Assembly (NCBI GenBank): GCA_017829005.1
Contig: JAGAJF010000047.1
Span: 1 to 37,980 of the forward strand
Origin: Oscillospiraceae bacterium
GTDB taxonomy: Bacteria > Bacillota > Clostridia > Oscillospirales > Ruminococcaceae
Direction of reading: 5' to 3'
Length of the DNA: 37,980 nt
Shown: one piece after another, positions 14,522 to 22,706 of the stretch
Layout: the number at the start of each line of letters is the position of its first letter
Numbering within the stretch: the first letter of the stretch is position 1
Notes under the pieces: model-generated
What the model was told of the DNA's origin: nothing
Seen by the model: the letters and a program-made list of their open reading frames with translations, nothing else
Database searches by the model: none
Translations under genes and position numbers: made by a program

Positions 14522-15886
14522 ATGAAAATAGCGGTTATTAACGGAAGTCCAAAAGGCAAATACAGCATTACCTTGCAAACGGTGTTGTATTTACAAAGAA
14601 AGTTCCCGGAGCATACCTTTGATGTGCTTCATGCCGGACAGAATATCAAAACCTTGGAAAAGGATTTCTACAAGGCGAAACACCTGATGGAATCTGCAGA
14701 TGCGATTTTGTTCTCTTACCCGGTGTATACTTTCCTCGCACCGTCTCAGCTGCACAGGTTCATAGAGCTGACAAAGGAAAACGGAGTGTGCCTGAATGGA
14801 AAGTACGCCACCCAGATTTCTACATCCAAGCATTTCTATGATGTGACGGCACATAAGTACATAGAGGAAAACGCCCTTGATCTTGGATTGGGATATATCC
14901 GGGGTTTGTCTGCGGATATGGAGGATCTATTGTCCGAAAAGGGGCGCAAAGAAGCGGAGCAATTTTTTGAGCGTTTTCTCTGGGCAACCAAAGAGAATAT
15001 CTGCGTGAGAAAAACAGAACAGGCAGATCGGTACAAGTGTGTGAAAGCGACTGTTCCCCAGACTGTACGGAAACAGCGGCCGGAAAGTAAGGACATCGTG
15101 ATTCTGACGGATTGTACCGATCCATCATCCAACCTGAGCAAAATGATTGCACGCTTCCGGATGCAGCTGCCCTACGAAAGCCGTATTGTGAATATTGCGG
15201 AGTATCCTCTGGCGGGGGGATGTCTCGGATGCTTCCATTGCGCTGTTTCGGAAAAATGTGTATACCGGGATGGGTTTGATTCATTCCTGCGGGAGAATAT
15301 CCAGAAGGCTGACGCCATTGTGTATGCCTTTACGGTTTCGGATCATTCCATGGGCGTTCGTTTCAAGATGTATGATGACCGCAATTTCTGCAACGGTCAC
15401 AGAACCGTGACTGTCGGGATGCCAATCGGATATCTTGTTTCAGGGCCTTATTCTGCCGAGCATAATCTGAGAACGGTGATCGAGGCGCGCAGCGAGACAG
15501 GTGGCAATTTCCTCGCGGGCGTGGCAACGGACGAAAGGGAGCCCGACCTTCAGGTGGATCAGCTTTGCAAGAGCCTGTCCTTCGCGCTGGAGACCGGACA
15601 TACTGCACCGCGTAATTTCTGGGGCGTGGGAGGAATGAAGATATTCCGAGACCTGATTTATCAGATGCGCGGTATGATGCGGGCGGATCATAAGTTCTAC
15701 AAAAAGCAGGGAATCTACGATTTTCCCCAGAAGAAGCAGCTGACCTCTCTGAAAATGTATTTGGTTGGAATGCTGCTTTCCAACGAGAAGATCCTTCGGA
15801 AAATGGGAAACAAAATGAATGAGGGCATGCTTGCCCCCTATGCCAAACTGTTTGCCCGGTTGGACAAGGAGAATGGTGCTGATTAG
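14522..15886 (+). CDS. double flavodoxin-fold NAD(P)H oxidoreductase
   Basis: A 454-aa protein with two flavodoxin-like units. Unit one (1 to about 165) has the FMN phosphate loop INGSPKGKYSIT and a SYPVYTF motif. Unit two (about 185-345) starts VILTDCTDPSSN and carries a cysteine cluster GCLGCFHC plus C of EKCVYRD, as in iron-sulfur flavoproteins. The last 100 residues are basic and helical (RDLIYQMRGMMRADHKFY). It probably transfers electrons from NAD(P)H via FMN to a small acceptor. AGGAG precedes ATG 14522. A membrane hydrolase gene follows after 11 nt. Codons are GC-richer (CTG, CGC, GCG) than in the left island, pointing to separate acquisition. Confidence 0.85.
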   Translation: MKIAVINGSPKGKYSITLQTVLYLQRKFPEHTFDVLHAGQNIKTLEKDFYKAKHLMESADAILFSYPVYTFLAPSQLHRFIELTKENGVCLNGKYATQISTSKHFYDVTAHKYIEENALDLGLGYIRGLSADMEDLLSEKGRKEAEQFFERFLWATKENICVRKTEQADRYKCVKATVPQTVRKQRPESKDIVILTDCTDPSSNLSKMIARFRMQLPYESRIVNIAEYPLAGGCLGCFHCAVSEKCVYRDGFDSFLRENIQKADAIVYAFTVSDHSMGVRFKMYDDRNFCNGHRTVTVGMPIGYLVSGPYSAEHNLRTVIEARSETGGNFLAGVATDEREPDLQVDQLCKSLSFALETGHTAPRNFWGVGGMKIFRDLIYQMRGMMRADHKFYKKQGIYDFPQKKQLTSLKMYLVGMLLSNEKILRKMGNKMNEGMLAPYAKLFARLDKENGAD

Positions 15887-15897
15887 GAGGAAATCAG

Positions 15898-16668
15898 ATG
15901 GTAAATATCAGAGATCCGAACCGTAACGCAATTATGCTTAAAGGTGCTCTTGCCGTGTGCCTGATAGTGCTTCTTGTCATCGGGATAGGAGGTTATGTCT
16001 ATGTGTCCGACTACTATCACGCCGATGAGACAGCCTTGGAAGCTATGGTATATCATACTGACGGTGTGCAGGTAGAGCAGGACAGGAATGTGATTTGGTT
16101 TGTCCCTGAAAAGCCGACAATTGGGCTGATATTTTACCCCGGTGGCAAGGTGGAGTATACAGCCTATGCGCCCCTTCTGCGAGCCTGTGCGGAACAGGGG
16201 ATCCTCTGCGCACTGGTGCAGATGCCCGGCAATCTGGCGGTGCTGGATTCAAACGCAGCGGACGGACTCCAACAAGAGCACTCGGAGATCACCGCCTGGT
16301 ACATAGCCGGACACTCTCTGGGCGGCGCTATGGCTGCAAACTATGCTGCAGGACATAACGAGGACTTCGGTGGACTGATCCTGCTGGCCGCCTATTCCAC
16401 AAAAGATCTCACCCAAACAAATCTGCGGGTACTCTCTGTCTATGGCTCGGAGGACGGCGTGATGAACCGCGAAGCCTATGAAAAGAATCGCGCAAATCTT
16501 CCTGCAGATACCACAGAATTGGTGCTGAATGGCGGCTGCCACGCTCAGTTTGGCAGCTATGGGCCGCAGGACGGCGACGGTGTCCCCGCTATTTCGGGCG
16601 AGGAACAGGTTCGCCAAACCGCAGAAGCGATCTCGGCTTTCATCGTACAGTTAGGAAGCAGAGCATGA
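15898..16668 (+). CDS. membrane-anchored alpha/beta hydrolase
   Basis: A 256-aa protein with an N-terminal membrane anchor (about residues 14-36, ALAVCLIVLLVIGIGGYVYV) and an outside alpha/beta hydrolase domain. The nucleophile elbow GHSLGGA places the catalytic Ser near residue 142; YGSEDGVM and GCHAQFG supply the likely Asp and His. The family (Abhydrolase_5 type) includes esterases and dienelactone-like hydrolases; substrate unknown. GGAGG precedes ATG 15898 and the gene follows the double flavodoxin by 11 nt, so the two form an operon with shared GC-rich codon use. Confidence 0.85.
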   Translation: MVNIRDPNRNAIMLKGALAVCLIVLLVIGIGGYVYVSDYYHADETALEAMVYHTDGVQVEQDRNVIWFVPEKPTIGLIFYPGGKVEYTAYAPLLRACAEQGILCALVQMPGNLAVLDSNAADGLQQEHSEITAWYIAGHSLGGAMAANYAAGHNEDFGGLILLAAYSTKDLTQTNLRVLSVYGSEDGVMNREAYEKNRANLPADTTELVLNGGCHAQFGSYGPQDGDGVPAISGEEQVRQTAEAISAFIVQLGSRA

Positions 16669-16815
16669 TTTTGCGGTATGGTTGTGGCAGTGATCTGCAT
16701 ATCGACTGCTTGAGGCTGTAATTCAGCTGTTGGAGCGACAAGCGGAATTTTTTTATAGCTCTGGTAATGTATATAAAATCTAATTTATTTGAACTGATAA
16801 AAAGGAGAGGTAAAA

Positions 16816-17427
16816 ATGACCGAAAAAGAAAAAATGATAGCAGGAAAAATATATGACCCATCCGATAAAGAACTTGTTGCACTTAGAACAAAAGCCCATA
16901 GGCTTAGCAAAGAATACAACGAACTTCTTGAAACTGATGAAAAACGTGCAGAAATTATAAAGGAGCTTGGAATAGTGGGGGATGCCTTTTATTTTCAAGG
17001 ACCTGTTCAATTCGATTATGGCTGCCTTACATCCATTGGAAAAAATTTCTATGCAAATTTCAATTTTACTTGTGTTGACTGCTGCCCCGTAACAATTGGC
17101 GATAATGTATTTTTCGGTCCAAACGTATCACTCCTTACTCCTATACATCCGCTTCGTTGGCAGGACAGAAATCAGTATGTAAAACAGGACGGTACTCCTA
17201 CCGATAAAGAATACGCCAAACCAATTACTATTGGCAATAACTGCTGGATCGCAGGAAATGTCACCATATGTGGAGGAGTTACTATCGGTGATGGTTGTGT
17301 AATCGGTGCGGGAAGCGTAGTTACAAGGGATATTACACCAAATTCGCTTGCAGTTGGAGTGCCTTGTCGTGTAGTTCGTGAAATAACAGAAGCTGATTCA
17401 TTGGAGAATCACCCTGAACTGTTCTGA
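16816..17427 (+). CDS. maa: maltose O-acetyltransferase-type hexapeptide acetyltransferase
   Basis: A 203-aa enzyme of the left-handed beta-helix group. The N-terminal Mac domain (MIAGKIYDPSDKELVALR) precedes hexapeptide repeats (ITIGNNCWIAGNVTICGGVT, IGDGCVIGAGSVVTRDI). The catalytic His is in LLTPIHPL. It transfers acetyl from acetyl-CoA to a sugar hydroxyl, in the cytoplasm. Close relatives are Maa/NodL/LacA; the choice among them is by length and Mac domain. GGAGAGG precedes ATG 16816. It stands alone and is AT-richer than the operon before it. Confidence 0.88.
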   Translation: MTEKEKMIAGKIYDPSDKELVALRTKAHRLSKEYNELLETDEKRAEIIKELGIVGDAFYFQGPVQFDYGCLTSIGKNFYANFNFTCVDCCPVTIGDNVFFGPNVSLLTPIHPLRWQDRNQYVKQDGTPTDKEYAKPITIGNNCWIAGNVTICGGVTIGDGCVIGAGSVVTRDITPNSLAVGVPCRVVREITEADSLENHPELF

Positions 17428-17578
17428 TATAAGAATACTTCAGCATAGTAACCTTTCAAATACCAATTTGTCATTCACTTAAACTTACGTTACCGAGCCC
17501 CAAATGAGAAATTTTTGGATGTTTTTTCGGTTTATATAAAGCGAAAAGATTTGAGTACAGATTTAGGCAGATTGCACA

Positions 17579-17607
17579 TTGAATATTATGGAAAAATGTA
17601 GTATAAT
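17579..17607 (+). promoter_or_regulatory. promoter of the secreted serine hydrolase
   Basis: TTGAAT (17579-17584) and TATAAT (17602-17607), 17-bp spacer, about 30 nt before ATG 17639. Confidence 0.7.
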
Positions 17608-17638
17608 TTGTAGGATTTTGTTTATGGGGAAGGTAATT

Positions 17639-18628
17639 ATGTTGAAAAAGATATTGGCTGTTTTATCGGCTGTCATGCTTTGTATGACAACGACCTTTAC
17701 TGCGGAAGCGAAGGCTTTCAGCAGCGAGGATATTACCGGAAAATGCATTGAAATAATGAAAAAGCACTGTAGCATTTCTCGGACGCCTATCAGAATTGAC
17801 CCTCAGGCAAAAAAGGAAAATGTCACCTTTGGCGGAGAAGCTTTCACTTATACAAATACTGATTTCAGGCTGGAAATGGCGGACAACGGCAAGCTTATCT
17901 CTCTTCTCAAAAGTGTAAAATACAATAAAAGCTTTATCCTTTATGACATTGAAAGCGGTGCGGCGCTTAGCTACAATGACAGCAAGTATTATCCCGTTGC
18001 AAGCACAGTCAAGGCTCCGTTTGTAATGACCTGCCTCAGTTCTATTGACAGCGGCGAACATTCCCTTGACGAGAAAATGACCTATACATCAAAATTCTAT
18101 GCAGGCGGCTGCGGTACAATAAAAAAATCGGCTTACGGAACAGTTTACGACCTCCGCTCCATTATCACGACCACCATTGTTAACAGCGACAATTCGGGAT
18201 ATCATATGCTGCAAAACCACTTCGGATATGAAAATTACAACAGCTTCCTCACATCGCTGGGCAACAAGGCAACTATCAACAAATATGTGAAATGGGGACA
18301 GACCTCTCCTATGGATTCTCTCAGAAACTGGGCTGAAATTTATAATTACACCGAAAGCGGCACTCAAAGCGGCGATTTTCTGAAAGAGCTTCTTACAAGC
18401 ACCACCGACAGCTGCATTCGCCCCACTATCGGTGAACGGCACACCATTGCAAACAAGATGGGCTGGATGTTCGGCACCTGCTGTCACGATCACGCCATTG
18501 TTTATGACGAGAAGCCGTACATACTCATCATTATGACCGACGGAGACGGCTATGACAAGAACCAGCAGTATGTGGGCAAGCTTGCGCTTATGCTTGATGA
18601 TATACACGAAATGATGATATCGGAATGA
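17639..18628 (+). CDS. secreted class A beta-lactamase-fold serine hydrolase
   Basis: A 329-aa protein with a signal peptide (MLKKILAVLSAVMLCMTTTF, cut near AEA-KA). The domain has the three beta-lactamase/DD-peptidase landmarks: Ser122-x-x-Lys125 (STVK), SDN (183-185) and a KTG-like KMG (273-275). The change from KTG to KMG, the absence of a clear Glu-omega loop motif by eye and the extra ~90 residues before the SxxK suggest a serine hydrolase of the beta-lactamase2 family rather than a proven resistance enzyme. The start is ATG 17639, with GGGGAAGG upstream and a promoter fitting it; longer starts lie inside the promoter. A strong bidirectional terminator overlaps its stop. Confidence 0.8.
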   Translation: MLKKILAVLSAVMLCMTTTFTAEAKAFSSEDITGKCIEIMKKHCSISRTPIRIDPQAKKENVTFGGEAFTYTNTDFRLEMADNGKLISLLKSVKYNKSFILYDIESGAALSYNDSKYYPVASTVKAPFVMTCLSSIDSGEHSLDEKMTYTSKFYAGGCGTIKKSAYGTVYDLRSIITTTIVNSDNSGYHMLQNHFGYENYNSFLTSLGNKATINKYVKWGQTSPMDSLRNWAEIYNYTESGTQSGDFLKELLTSTTDSCIRPTIGERHTIANKMGWMFGTCCHDHAIVYDEKPYILIIMTDGDGYDKNQQYVGKLALMLDDIHEMMISE

Positions 18629-18671
18629 AAAAACACCTATGACAGTTTCTATGCTGTCATAGGTGTTTTTT
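18628..18671. terminator. perfect 18-bp bidirectional terminator
   Basis: AAAAAACACCTATGACAG (18628-18645) pairs without mismatch with CTGTCATAGGTGTTTTTT (18654-18671) around an 8-nt loop. A/T runs on both sides let it stop the hydrolase gene (+) and the dxs-like operon (-). Confidence 0.92.
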
Positions 18672-18694
18672 CGTATTACTGATATAATTGATGA

Positions 18695-20440
18695 TTACAG
18701 AACGTCATTTACGATCTGTTCGGGCATAAGATGATTTTCTCTGAGAATATCATCAACAGAATACCTGTCGATAAACTCCTTCTTCAAACCGTAGTTATAT
18801 ACCTTAACATCGGTAGGACCATAGAAACGGGCAATTTTCTCACCAAAGCCGCCGTCAAGAATACCATCCTCAAGAGTGATGACCTTTGAGTGAGATTTTT
18901 TCAGAGCCTCAAGCATTTCGGTGTCAATTCCTGTGATGTAGCGGGGATTGATAAGTGTTGGAACAGTGCCTGTTTTTTCGGCAATAAGCTTTGCAAGCTT
19001 CTCACCTATCTGATAGAAATCACCAAGTGCAATTATGGCAATTTCACTGCCCTGCCCCGTTATCTTATATTTATTCAGCTCGCTGTAATCCGTATCCACA
19101 GGTGCATTCGTGTGGATAACGCCGTTGCAGGGAATCCTTACAGCCACAGGATATTTATCCTGCTCAATGCTCCAGTCAAGCATTGCAAAATATTCCTCGC
19201 AATTAGTGGGAGCAAGATAAACCAGATTCGGGATATTTGATATCATCGGTATATCGAATATTCCCAGATGCGTCACGTCATTCATTCCGTAAACCGAAGC
19301 GGTATTTACAAGAAGAGTTGCAGGATTTCCGTTTACGCAGAGATCCTGGGATATCTGATCGTATGTCCTCTGGAAGAAGCTTGAATGGGTGGCAAATACA
19401 GGCTTTCCTCCATTCTTTGCAATTCCCGAAACCATTGCAACAGCGTGTTCCTCTGCTATTCCCACATCAACAAACTGCTTTCCCGCCGTTTTCCGCTTGT
19501 CCTCAGTGAAGCCGATATTTGTGGGAACAGCCGCAACCATTGTTACCACCCTTTCATCAGCCTTCATCTTTTTCAGCAGATAATCGCAGGTCAAATTGCC
19601 ATAGTCCTCGCCTCCGCCGCTGAATTTGCTTTCTCCCGTTTTTTCATCGAAGGGCATACACCAGTGCCAGTTTTCCTTGTTCTCTTCTGCGGGAGAATAG
19701 CCTTTTCCCTTAAGGGTATTAATATGTACAACTATGGGGTGGTCTGAATCCTTTACCTTTGAAAATGCATTTATAAGCTTTTCAATATCATTTCCTTCCG
19801 AAACATAGATATAGTCAAGTCCCATTGCCTTGAAAAGATTACATTCACAAGCTCCCTCCGAGTCACGAAGAGCCTTGAGATTTTTATATAGACCGCCGTG
19901 ATTTTCCGCAATGGACATATCATTATCATTTACAATTATAATGAAATTGCTTTCAAGCTCCGAGGCAAAGTCAAGACCCTCAAGAGCCTCGCCGCCGCTG
20001 AGAGAACCGTCTCCGATAACGGCAATGATATTCTCCTTATCACCCTTCAGATCACGTCCCTTTGCAAGTCCGCAGGCAAGGCTGACAGAGGTAGAGGTGT
20101 GTCCTACATTGAAGAAATCGTGTTCGCTTTCCTCGGGATTTGTATAGCCCGAAACATCTCCGAAATGTTCGTCGGAAAGGAATGCATCCTTGCGTCCCGT
20201 AAGCATTTTATGGGCATAGCTCTGATGTGAAACGTCATAGACGATCTTATCCCTTGGGGAATCGAAAACATAATGAAGGGCAATTGCCGCCTCAACAAAT
20301 CCGAAATTTGGTCCGAAATGTCCTCCCTTTTTAGAAAGACGGTTCATAAGACCGCTTCTTATTTCCGAGGCAAGAACCGTAAGCTCTTTTACGGATAGTC
20401 CTTTAATGTCCGCTGGTGAATTGATTTTTTCGATATACAT
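18695..20440 (-). CDS. divergent, shortened DXS-like thiamine diphosphate enzyme
   Basis: A 581-aa transketolase-family protein closest in pattern to 1-deoxy-D-xylulose-5-phosphate synthase, which is normally about 620 aa. Visible motifs are His41 in GGHFGPNFG (standard DXS reads GGHLxSNLG), DVSHQSYAHKMLTGR (66-83 region), GDGSLSGG (143-150) with NDND (171-174) for ThDP-Mg binding, GIAEEHAVAM with the catalytic Glu, and ATHSSFFQRTYDQ. The linker after residue 190 is shortened. Changes around the substrate pocket mean it may be a paralogue with another substrate. It is the third gene of a MerR-controlled operon, 11 nt after the decarboxylase-cupin gene. AGGAG lies 8 nt before ATG 20440. Confidence 0.85.
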   Translation of the reverse strand: MYIEKINSPADIKGLSVKELTVLASEIRSGLMNRLSKKGGHFGPNFGFVEAAIALHYVFDSPRDKIVYDVSHQSYAHKMLTGRKDAFLSDEHFGDVSGYTNPEESEHDFFNVGHTSTSVSLACGLAKGRDLKGDKENIIAVIGDGSLSGGEALEGLDFASELESNFIIIVNDNDMSIAENHGGLYKNLKALRDSEGACECNLFKAMGLDYIYVSEGNDIEKLINAFSKVKDSDHPIVVHINTLKGKGYSPAEENKENWHWCMPFDEKTGESKFSGGGEDYGNLTCDYLLKKMKADERVVTMVAAVPTNIGFTEDKRKTAGKQFVDVGIAEEHAVAMVSGIAKNGGKPVFATHSSFFQRTYDQISQDLCVNGNPATLLVNTASVYGMNDVTHLGIFDIPMISNIPNLVYLAPTNCEEYFAMLDWSIEQDKYPVAVRIPCNGVIHTNAPVDTDYSELNKYKITGQGSEIAIIALGDFYQIGEKLAKLIAEKTGTVPTLINPRYITGIDTEMLEALKKSHSKVITLEDGILDGGFGEKIARFYGPTDVKVYNYGLKKEFIDRYSVDDILRENHLMPEQIVNDVL

Positions 20441-20451
20441 ATATTTTACTC

Positions 20452-21219
20452 CTATTCATTATATTTCAGTCCACTGTATTGTTCATCGGTTACCGCTTCG
20501 AGCCATTCGGTTGAGCAGTTTTTACCGGGAACCTCTATTGCAAGATGTGAGAACCAGCAATCGTCAGCCGCACCATGCCAATGCTTTACCCCTGCCGGAA
20601 TATTTATGCAGTCTCCGGGTTTCATTTCAACGGCAGCTTTGCCCCATTCCTGATAATATCCCTGTCCTGCCACGCAGACAAGTATCTGTCCGCCGCCATT
20701 GTCGGCATTATGAATATGCCAGTTATTTCGGCATTTCGGCTCAAACGTAACATTGAAAATACCTATCTGCGACGTGGAAACAGGCGCAAGATAGCTCTTT
20801 CCGATAAAGTATTTTTCAAAAGCGACATTAGGTTCGCCAATGGGAAATATCATTTGCGCTTCGTGAGCAGACTTTGCATCATTTGCTTCTTTGCCCTCAT
20901 TCCAGACTTCTTTTGCCATATTAAACATTGCCCAGCCCTTAGGCCACCCAACATAAAATGCAGCGTGAGTAATTATTGCTGCAGCTTCTTTTTTCGATAC
21001 GCCGTGTGCTTTGGCATTCATCATATGAAATTTCATTGATGAGTCGATATTTCCTGCGCCCATCATTGCAGTCATTGTCACAATACATCTTGTTTTCAGA
21101 TCAATATCTGTGTTGTTCCAGTTCTCACCAAAAAGCACATCGTCATTGAAATGCGCAAATTCGGGAGCAAAATCGCCAAGCTGTGCTCTGCCTGCGGTCT
21201 GTACAATTTTCTCACTCAT
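20452..21219 (-). CDS. carboxymuconolactone decarboxylase-cupin fusion
   Basis: A 255-aa fusion. The N-terminal ~110 residues are a carboxymuconolactone-decarboxylase/AhpD-like domain (TDIDLKTRCIVTMTAMMGAG, HMMNAKAHGVSKKEAAAII, ITHAAFYVGWPKGW) without the CxxC of peroxidase AhpD. The C-terminal ~130 residues are a cupin (NNWHIHNADNGGGQILVCVA, PGDCINIPAGVKHWHGA) with metal-ligand histidines. Such fusions are usually electrophile- or quinone-related enzymes of unsettled activity. ATG 21219 has GGAGAGTGAT upstream. It lies between a MerR regulator and the DXS-like gene in one operon. B. subtilis adhR also neighbours a CMD-like gene (yraC), which supports an aldehyde/electrophile link. Confidence 0.85.
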   Translation of the reverse strand: MSEKIVQTAGRAQLGDFAPEFAHFNDDVLFGENWNNTDIDLKTRCIVTMTAMMGAGNIDSSMKFHMMNAKAHGVSKKEAAAIITHAAFYVGWPKGWAMFNMAKEVWNEGKEANDAKSAHEAQMIFPIGEPNVAFEKYFIGKSYLAPVSTSQIGIFNVTFEPKCRNNWHIHNADNGGGQILVCVAGQGYYQEWGKAAVEMKPGDCINIPAGVKHWHGAADDCWFSHLAIEVPGKNCSTEWLEAVTDEQYSGLKYNE

Positions 21220-21243
21220 TTTTATCACTCTCCTCATTCAGAT

Positions 21244-21636
21244 TTATTTGCAGGAACCTTCCTCGTCCCATTTCAGAACGCCTGTCCGTACTGCTTCATC
21301 ATACTTTGATATCTTGTATTCAAGCTTTTCCAGAGCATCGTCATATTTTTTTCGCTCGGCAAGGATACGTTCCTTTGCTTCAATTAACAGATCGCGTCTT
21401 GCCCCGAAGGTCTCATCGCCTTCACGAAAGAGCTTCACATATTCGATAAGCAGCTCAATAGGCATTCCCGCACTGCGAAAACAAATTGCTGTTGCCACCC
21501 AGTTCAGATCTTCCGCGCTGTAATCACGTATACCGCCTGCCGTTCGGTGAACCTCGGGAATTACTCCCACCCGCTCATAATACCTGAGGGTATCGGCAGA
21601 AACATCAAATTTTCTGCATACTTCCTTTATAGTCAT
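21244..21636 (-). CDS. MerR-family regulator, AdhR/NmlR type
   Basis: A 130-aa MerR regulator. The winged HTH reads MTIKEVCRKFDVSADTLRYY with ERVGVIP and GGIRDYSAEDLNW, and a dimerisation helix fills the C-terminal half. Cys52 in ICFRSAGMP occupies the position of the redox/electrophile-sensing Cys52 known in B. subtilis AdhR. There is no metal-binding Cys set at the C-terminus, so metal sensing is unlikely. AGGAGG precedes ATG 21636; longer starts would reach into the promoter. Its own promoter has the 19-bp spacer typical for MerR activation, so it should activate the whole three-gene operon. Confidence 0.88.
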   Translation of the reverse strand: MTIKEVCRKFDVSADTLRYYERVGVIPEVHRTAGGIRDYSAEDLNWVATAICFRSAGMPIELLIEYVKLFREGDETFGARRDLLIEAKERILAERKKYDDALEKLEYKISKYDEAVRTGVLKWDEEGSCK

Positions 21637-21661
21637 AACAGATACCTCCTCCTTGTTTTTT

Positions 21662-21692
21662 ATTATACACCTTAGAGTCAACTCCAAGTCAA
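21662..21692 (-). promoter_or_regulatory. MerR-type promoter with 19-bp spacer
   Basis: On the minus strand TTGACT (21687-21692) and TATAAT (21662-21667) are 19 bp apart. The spacer holds the dyad TTGGAGTTGACTCTAAG. An overlong spacer with a central dyad is the signature of MerR-activated promoters, and CTTGGAGT...ACTCTAAG resembles AdhR/NmlR-type operators. Confidence 0.9.
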
Positions 21693-21747
21693 TGGGTATT
21701 CTGAATTTTGTATATTTGCATAAAAGTGCATAGAGTATTTTTGCATA

Positions 21748-22227
21748 TTGCATAATTATATTGTAAGCGAATTCGTAAATTCAAATTTCACAGAACACAA
21801 TCTATGTTCAATAGCCGCAATTCATAGGGGTGAGTATATCTATGATCCCTCGAGAAATAATCCGCATGTACACATTGTTGTATCTACCCGAACAATTGAT
21901 GCTGACGGGTTCAGCAAAAAGAAGTTCCGTGAATATGACAAGCCCATTTACCTAATGCACTGGCGTGAACATTGGGCTAACATACAGAACAGAGCCTATG
22001 AGCGAAATGGTCTGGATATACATGTCAGTCACGAAAGCCTTGAAAAGCAAGGTATTGATCGTGAACCTGTAAAACACCTTTCCTTAATTGACTGGCAGAA
22101 GGAACTGCGTGGAGAACATACAGAAGCAGGCGATGAAAATCGTTTAATAAGGAAACGAAATCAGGAACGTTCTCGTCAGGCGGAGCTGCAGCGTGAGCTT
22201 GAATCTGAAATTGATATATATCGTTAA
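21748..22227 (+). pseudogene. MobA/MobL-type relaxase fragment
   Basis: A 159-aa stretch matching the middle of MobA/MobL relaxases: the metal-binding NNPHVHIVVSTR motif (HxH), DADGFSKKKF, HWREHWANIQNRAYERNGLD and GIDREPVKHLS. The N-terminal ~90 residues with the catalytic Tyr are missing, as is the long C-terminal part. Reading starts at a TTG without a ribosome binding site, a few dozen bases from the MerR promoter. It is therefore a non-functional remnant that marks an old mobilisable element next to the serine recombinase. Confidence 0.85.
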
Positions 22228-22370
22228 TTTTGGCAGTCTATGCCGTATATAAGAGTTTCGATTCCATTATGAGCTGCAACGAGATTACGATTTAAAGATA
22301 GCAGATTTTTCTTCTTGCTTTCGTATTAAGTAAAGATATATTTATATATTATCAGATTGAGGTGAGGAAA

Positions 22371-22472
22371 ATGTCCAAAATATATTACTCTGAATCCCGG
22401 AATATATTTTCCAAAACAGAGAAAAATAACTTCAGGAGGAATATTTATGACAACAGAAGAAAAAGCGAATAA
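22371..22472 (+). CDS. 33-aa leader-like frame before the recombinase block
   Basis: GAGGTGAGG precedes ATG 22371; the product begins MSKIYYSESRNIFSKTEK and is very basic at the end. It overlaps the following 47-aa gene by 26 nt in another frame and contains that gene's ribosome binding site. Translation here could expose or block the downstream start. It may also be chance. Confidence 0.3.
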   Translation: MSKIYYSESRNIFSKTEKNNFRRNIYDNRRKSE

Positions 22473-22590
22473 ACTCTATCTGAAAAAGCTTACCCTCAAA
22501 GCCTGGACAATGATACTCCACAAGCAGGGTAAGATCAGTCTCGCCAAATGCAACAAAATGATCGCAATGATCGAAAAGCTGGCGGCGTAA
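22447..22590 (+). CDS. 47-aa small protein upstream of the large serine recombinase
   Basis: From ATG 22447 with AGGAGG 7 nt upstream. The product MTTEEKANKLYLKKLTLKAW continues to a lysine-rich helical end. Short basic proteins of this kind often precede large serine recombinases in Clostridia elements; no function is assigned. A strong terminator follows its stop by 5 nt, separating it from the recombinase. Confidence 0.65.
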   Translation: MTTEEKANKLYLKKLTLKAWTMILHKQGKISLAKCNKMIAMIEKLAA

Positions 22591-22594
22591 TTAC

Positions 22595-22620
22595 GGGCAG
22601 GAGCTATCCTGCCCTTTTTT
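22595..22620 (+). terminator. intrinsic terminator
   Basis: GGGCAGGA pairs with TCCTGCCC around GCTA, followed by six T. Confidence 0.9.
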
Positions 22621-22641
22621 CACAAAAACATACGAAACGTC

Positions 22642-22670
22642 TTGACAAAAAGCGTTTGGTATGGTAACAT
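22642..22670 (+). promoter_or_regulatory. promoter of the large serine recombinase
   Basis: TTGACA (22642-22647) and TAACAT (22665-22670) with 17-bp spacer. AAACG and CGTTT flank the -35 as a small dyad, a possible operator. Confidence 0.7.
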
Positions 22671-22706
22671 CAAGATATAACTTATAATACATATAGGAGG
22701 TCACCT

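Noticed and set aside
14187-17500. The 12-mer CGTTACCGAGCC occurs at about 14,188 and about 17,487 and could be taken for element ends.
   Set aside because: A 12-bp match is expected by chance many times in 38 kb, and the flanks do not extend it.
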